From: Maritimibacter sp.
GTDB lineage: Bacteria; Pseudomonadota; Alphaproteobacteria; Rhodobacterales; Rhodobacteraceae
NCBI GenBank assembly: GCA_020441225.1
Contig: JAGRMP010000191.1
Span: forward strand, 1-6,865
Reading direction: 5' to 3'
DNA: 6,865 bases
Shown here piece by piece: positions 4,698 through 6,865 of this stretch. The notes under the pieces are model-generated. The model saw only the letters and a list, made by a program, of their open reading frames with translations. It made no database searches and had not been told where the DNA came from. Made by a program: the position numbers and the translations under genes. The stretch's first letter is position 1, and every line of letters starts with the position of its first letter.

Positions 4698-5927
4698 ATG
4701 CGTCGCGTCGTCGTCACCGGGCTCGGGATCGTCTCGCCGATCGGCAACACTGCCGATGAGGTACTGGCGAGCCTCAAGGCGGGCACATCCGGCATCACTG
4801 CCAACGCGGCAATGCAGGAGCACGGGTTTCGCTCCCAGGTCGCGGGCGATCTCAAGATCGACATCAAGGACCATGTCGACAAGCGCACGCTGAGGTTCAT
4901 GGGACCGGGCGCGGCCTATGCCCATATCGCCATGAGCCAGGCGATTGCCGATGCAGGTTTGTCGGAGACCGAGGTGTCGAACCCGCGCACCGGGGTGATC
5001 GCGGGCTCGGGCGGGCCCTCGACCAGCGCGATGTTCGCCGCGCATCAATCGGTGCTGGCGACCGGAGCGACCAAGCGCATCGGCCCCTTCGCGGTGCCGA
5101 AATGCATGAGCTCGACGATCAGCGCCAACCTGTCGACCGCCTTCAAGATCAAGGGCATCAGCTACTCGATCACTTCGGCCTGCTCGACGTCTCTGCACAA
5201 TATCGGCGTCGCCGCCGAGCAGATCATGATGGGCAAGCAGGACATCATGTTCGCCGGCGGGGCCGAAGAGCTCGACTGGACGCTCTCGTGCCTGTTCGAC
5301 GCGATGGGGGCCATGAGCTCCAAGTATAACGAGACGCCCGAGAAGGCCTCGCGCGCCTTCGACGCCGACCGCGACGGCTTCGTCATCGCGGGCGGCGGCG
5401 CCATGGTCGTGCTCGAGGACCTCGACCACGCCCAGGCGCGCGGTGCGAAGATCTACGCCGAAGTCACCGGTTTCGCCGCCACTTCGGACGGCCACGACAT
5501 GGTGGCGCCGTCGGGCGAAGGCGGCGAGCGGGCGATGCGGCTCGCGCTCCAGACCCTGCCCGAAGGCCGAAAGGTGAGCTACATCAACGCCCACGGCACC
5601 TCGACCCCGGTCGGCGATGTCGGCGAGGTGGAAGCGGTGCGCCGGGTGTTCGGCGAGGGCAGCACGCCCCCGATCAGTTCGACCAAGTCGATGACCGGCC
5701 ACAGCCAGGGCGCGACCGGCGCGCAGGAGGCGGTCTACTGCCTGCTCATGCTGGAAAACGACTTCATTGCGCCCTCGATCAATGTCGAAACCCTCGACCC
5801 GGCGATCCACCCGGCCGAGATCGCGACCGCGCTGGTCGAAAACGCGGGCCTCGACTCGGTGATGACCAATTCCTTCGGCTTCGGCGGCACCAACGGTTCG
5901 ATGGTGCTGAGCAAGTTCAACGGCTGA
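4698..5927 (+). CDS. fabB: FabB, beta-ketoacyl-ACP synthase I
   Basis: The 409-residue product is a full-length thiolase-fold condensing enzyme. It condenses acyl-ACP with malonyl-ACP and, as FabB, is needed to elongate cis-unsaturated intermediates. The catalytic Cys162 lies in ITSACSTSLHN. The two active-site histidines are His299 (INAHGTSTPVGD) and His335 (KSMTGHSQGATGA), with Lys330 just before the latter. The C-terminal NSFGFGGTNGSMVL loop (391-404) is intact. The N-terminus MRRVVVTGLGIVSPIGN is typical. The start at 4698 is firmly set by AAGGAGG 7 nt upstream; an open frame continues further upstream but has no family sequence. FabB rather than FabF is supported by overall similarity to alphaproteobacterial FabB (for example RFMGPGAAYAHIAM and LDWTLSCLFDAMGAMS) and by fabI following 26 bp later. 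The enzyme is cytosolic and normally a dimer. Confidence 0.97.
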   Translation: MRRVVVTGLGIVSPIGNTADEVLASLKAGTSGITANAAMQEHGFRSQVAGDLKIDIKDHVDKRTLRFMGPGAAYAHIAMSQAIADAGLSETEVSNPRTGVIAGSGGPSTSAMFAAHQSVLATGATKRIGPFAVPKCMSSTISANLSTAFKIKGISYSITSACSTSLHNIGVAAEQIMMGKQDIMFAGGAEELDWTLSCLFDAMGAMSSKYNETPEKASRAFDADRDGFVIAGGGAMVVLEDLDHAQARGAKIYAEVTGFAATSDGHDMVAPSGEGGERAMRLALQTLPEGRKVSYINAHGTSTPVGDVGEVEAVRRVFGEGSTPPISSTKSMTGHSQGATGAQEAVYCLLMLENDFIAPSINVETLDPAIHPAEIATALVENAGLDSVMTNSFGFGGTNGSMVLSKFNG

Positions 5928-5941
5928 GACAGGCTGAGACA
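5922..5941 (+). repeat. Tandem 10 bp duplication at the fabB-fabI junction
   Basis: GGCTGAGACA occurs twice head to tail (5922-5931, 5932-5941). The first copy contains the fabB stop codon and the second ends in the fabI ribosome-binding site AGGGAG (5941-5946). It probably arose by slippage and lengthens the junction by 10 bp. Confidence 0.8.
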
Positions 5942-5953
5942 GGGAGCAAGACC

Positions 5954-6742
5954 ATGGCGGATTTGATGACCGGCAAGCGCGCGCTGGTGATGGGCGTGGC
6001 CAATGAACGCTCGATCGCATGGGGCATCGCCAAGGCGCTCGCCGCAGAGGGCGCGGAGCTCGCGTTTTCCTACCAGGGCGAGGCATTCGGAAAGCGGGTC
6101 GAGCCGCTCGCGGCCTCGCTCGGCGCCGACATCCTCGTCGATATGGACGTGACCGACGACGCGGCGCTCGACACGGGCTTCGCCGCGCTGTGGGAGCGCT
6201 GGGACCGGATCGACGTGCTGGTCCACGCCATCGCCTTTTCCGACAAGTCCGAGCTCACGGGACGGTTCGTCGACACCAGCCGGGCCAACTTCAAGACCTC
6301 GCTCGACATCTCTTGCTACAGCTTCATCGAGGTCGCCCGCCGGGTGGCGCCGAAGATGACGGAGGGCGGCACGCTGCTGACGCTGACCTACGGCGGCTCC
6401 AACCGGGTGACGCCGTTCTACAATGTAATGGGCGTGGCCAAGGCGGCGCTGGAAGCGAGCGTGCGCTACCTCGCCAACGACCTCGGGCCGGACGGCATCC
6501 GGGTCAACGCGATCAGCCCCGGGCCGATGAAGACCCTCGCGGGTGCGGCCATCGGCGGCGCGCGCAAGACCTACCGCCACACCGAGGCCAACGCGCCGCT
6601 TCGTCACAACGCGACGCTCGAAGCGATCGGCGGCACAGCGGTCTATCTCGCCTCCGACTATGGCGCCTGCACCACGGGCGAGATCATCACCGTGGATTCG
6701 GGCTTCCACGTCCTCGGGATGCCGCAGTCGGAAAACCTCTGA
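5954..6742 (+). CDS. fabI: FabI, NADH-dependent enoyl-ACP reductase
   Basis: This 262-residue short-chain dehydrogenase-like protein carries the FabI hallmarks. The nucleotide-binding N-terminus is KRALVMGVANERSIAWGIAKAL (residues 8-29), a FabI rather than classical TGxxxGxG pattern. The catalytic pair is Tyr156 and Lys163 in FYNVMGVAKAALEASVRYLA, with the second conserved Tyr146 in LTLTYGG. SPGPMKTLA (188-196) is the substrate-loop start. The enzyme performs the last reduction of each elongation cycle, converting trans-2-enoyl-ACP to acyl-ACP in the cytosol. The length matches E. coli FabI (262). The ATG at 5954 has AGGGAG 7 nt upstream, and the gene follows fabB by 26 bp, almost certainly in one transcript. 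Ala94 stands where E. coli has Gly93 in the inhibitor-contact region, which appears usual for alphaproteobacterial enzymes. Confidence 0.96.
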   Translation: MADLMTGKRALVMGVANERSIAWGIAKALAAEGAELAFSYQGEAFGKRVEPLAASLGADILVDMDVTDDAALDTGFAALWERWDRIDVLVHAIAFSDKSELTGRFVDTSRANFKTSLDISCYSFIEVARRVAPKMTEGGTLLTLTYGGSNRVTPFYNVMGVAKAALEASVRYLANDLGPDGIRVNAISPGPMKTLAGAAIGGARKTYRHTEANAPLRHNATLEAIGGTAVYLASDYGACTTGEIITVDSGFHVLGMPQSENL

Positions 6743-6780
6743 CCGGAGCGGCCGGAGGGAAGCGCGCGCGTCCTTAGCGG

Positions 6781-6818
6781 GGCGCGGTCGCGCAGCCGAT
6801 AGGCCGCGACCGGGCGCC
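6781..6818 (+). terminator. Strong GC hairpin after fabI, candidate terminator
   Basis: GGCGC-GGTCGCG (6781-6792) pairs with CGCGACC-gg-GCGCC (6805-6818): 12 bp with a 2 nt bulge and a 12 nt loop, 38 bp after the fabI stop. No T run follows, so termination is plausible but not certain. The remaining bases to 6865 contain an ATG at 6841 (MPDPSPWA) that could begin another gene, but it has no close ribosome-binding site and too little sequence to judge. Confidence 0.4.
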
Positions 6819-6865
6819 GGGAGCGCAAGCTCATCTCGGTATGCCCGATCCGTCGCCCTGGGCCC

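Noticed and set aside
4341..6086. Very long open frame antisense to fabB (581 codons)
   Set aside because: It lies opposite an unmistakable fabB with all catalytic residues. Long antisense frames are common in high-GC coding DNA, and its product is low-complexity His/Arg/Gly-rich with no family.
5735..6709. 324-codon frame antisense to fabI
   Set aside because: fabI is certain on the plus strand, and the antisense product has no family features.
6841..6865. Start of a next gene (ATG at 6841)
   Set aside because: Only eight codons are visible and there is no ribosome-binding site at a proper distance.

Overview
The window looks like chromosomal DNA from a high-GC alphaproteobacterium, most likely a member of the Rhodobacterales. 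This rests on the FabA/FabB/FabI gene set, the alphaproteobacterial style of FabB and FabI, a DUF1203 protein, a short class I-like PPK2, and a tiny Flp/pilin-like peptide of the kind common in that order. The organism assignment is inference from protein character, not from a database match.

The frame is unsaturated fatty acid synthesis. The last 71 codons of fabA (1-216) open the window. fabB (4698-5927) and fabI (5954-6742) close it as a tight two-gene unit. FabA introduces the cis double bond, FabB elongates the unsaturated intermediates, and FabI reduces the enoyl-ACP in each elongation cycle. In many Rhodobacterales these genes sit directly next to each other. Here about 4.5 kb of unrelated genes in mixed orientation separates fabA from fabB, so fabBI probably has its own promoter.

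The intervening block runs in order: a DUF1203 gene on the minus strand (226-696), tail to tail with fabA; a divergent ppk2 on the plus strand (909-1715), encoding a polyphosphate:nucleotide phosphotransferase; an AT-rich, palindrome-bearing gap (1716-2190); a minus-strand two-gene unit made of a 75-residue protein (3211-3438) followed 9 bp later by an NTF2-like/PAS-like/LuxR-HTH regulator (2191-3201); a gap of about 560 bp with many GC hairpins and strong strand asymmetry (3439-3997); a 65-residue Flp-pilin-like membrane peptide on the minus strand (3998-4195); and a roughly 500 bp leader (4196-4697) divergent to fabB.

The most unusual stretch is 3486-4004. Its plus strand is rich in A and C and very poor in T (46 A, 76 C, 43 G, 15 T over 3721-3900). 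It holds about a dozen short GC hairpins separated by CA-rich linkers. Three hairpins with different stems share a loop close to GCCCC(C)AC, and the heptamer CTGAAAC recurs. It does not read as protein in any frame. It could be a structured small RNA, a structured untranslated region of the flanking minus-strand genes, or a multi-site regulatory region. No CRISPR array, tRNA, rRNA, insertion sequence or integrase was seen.
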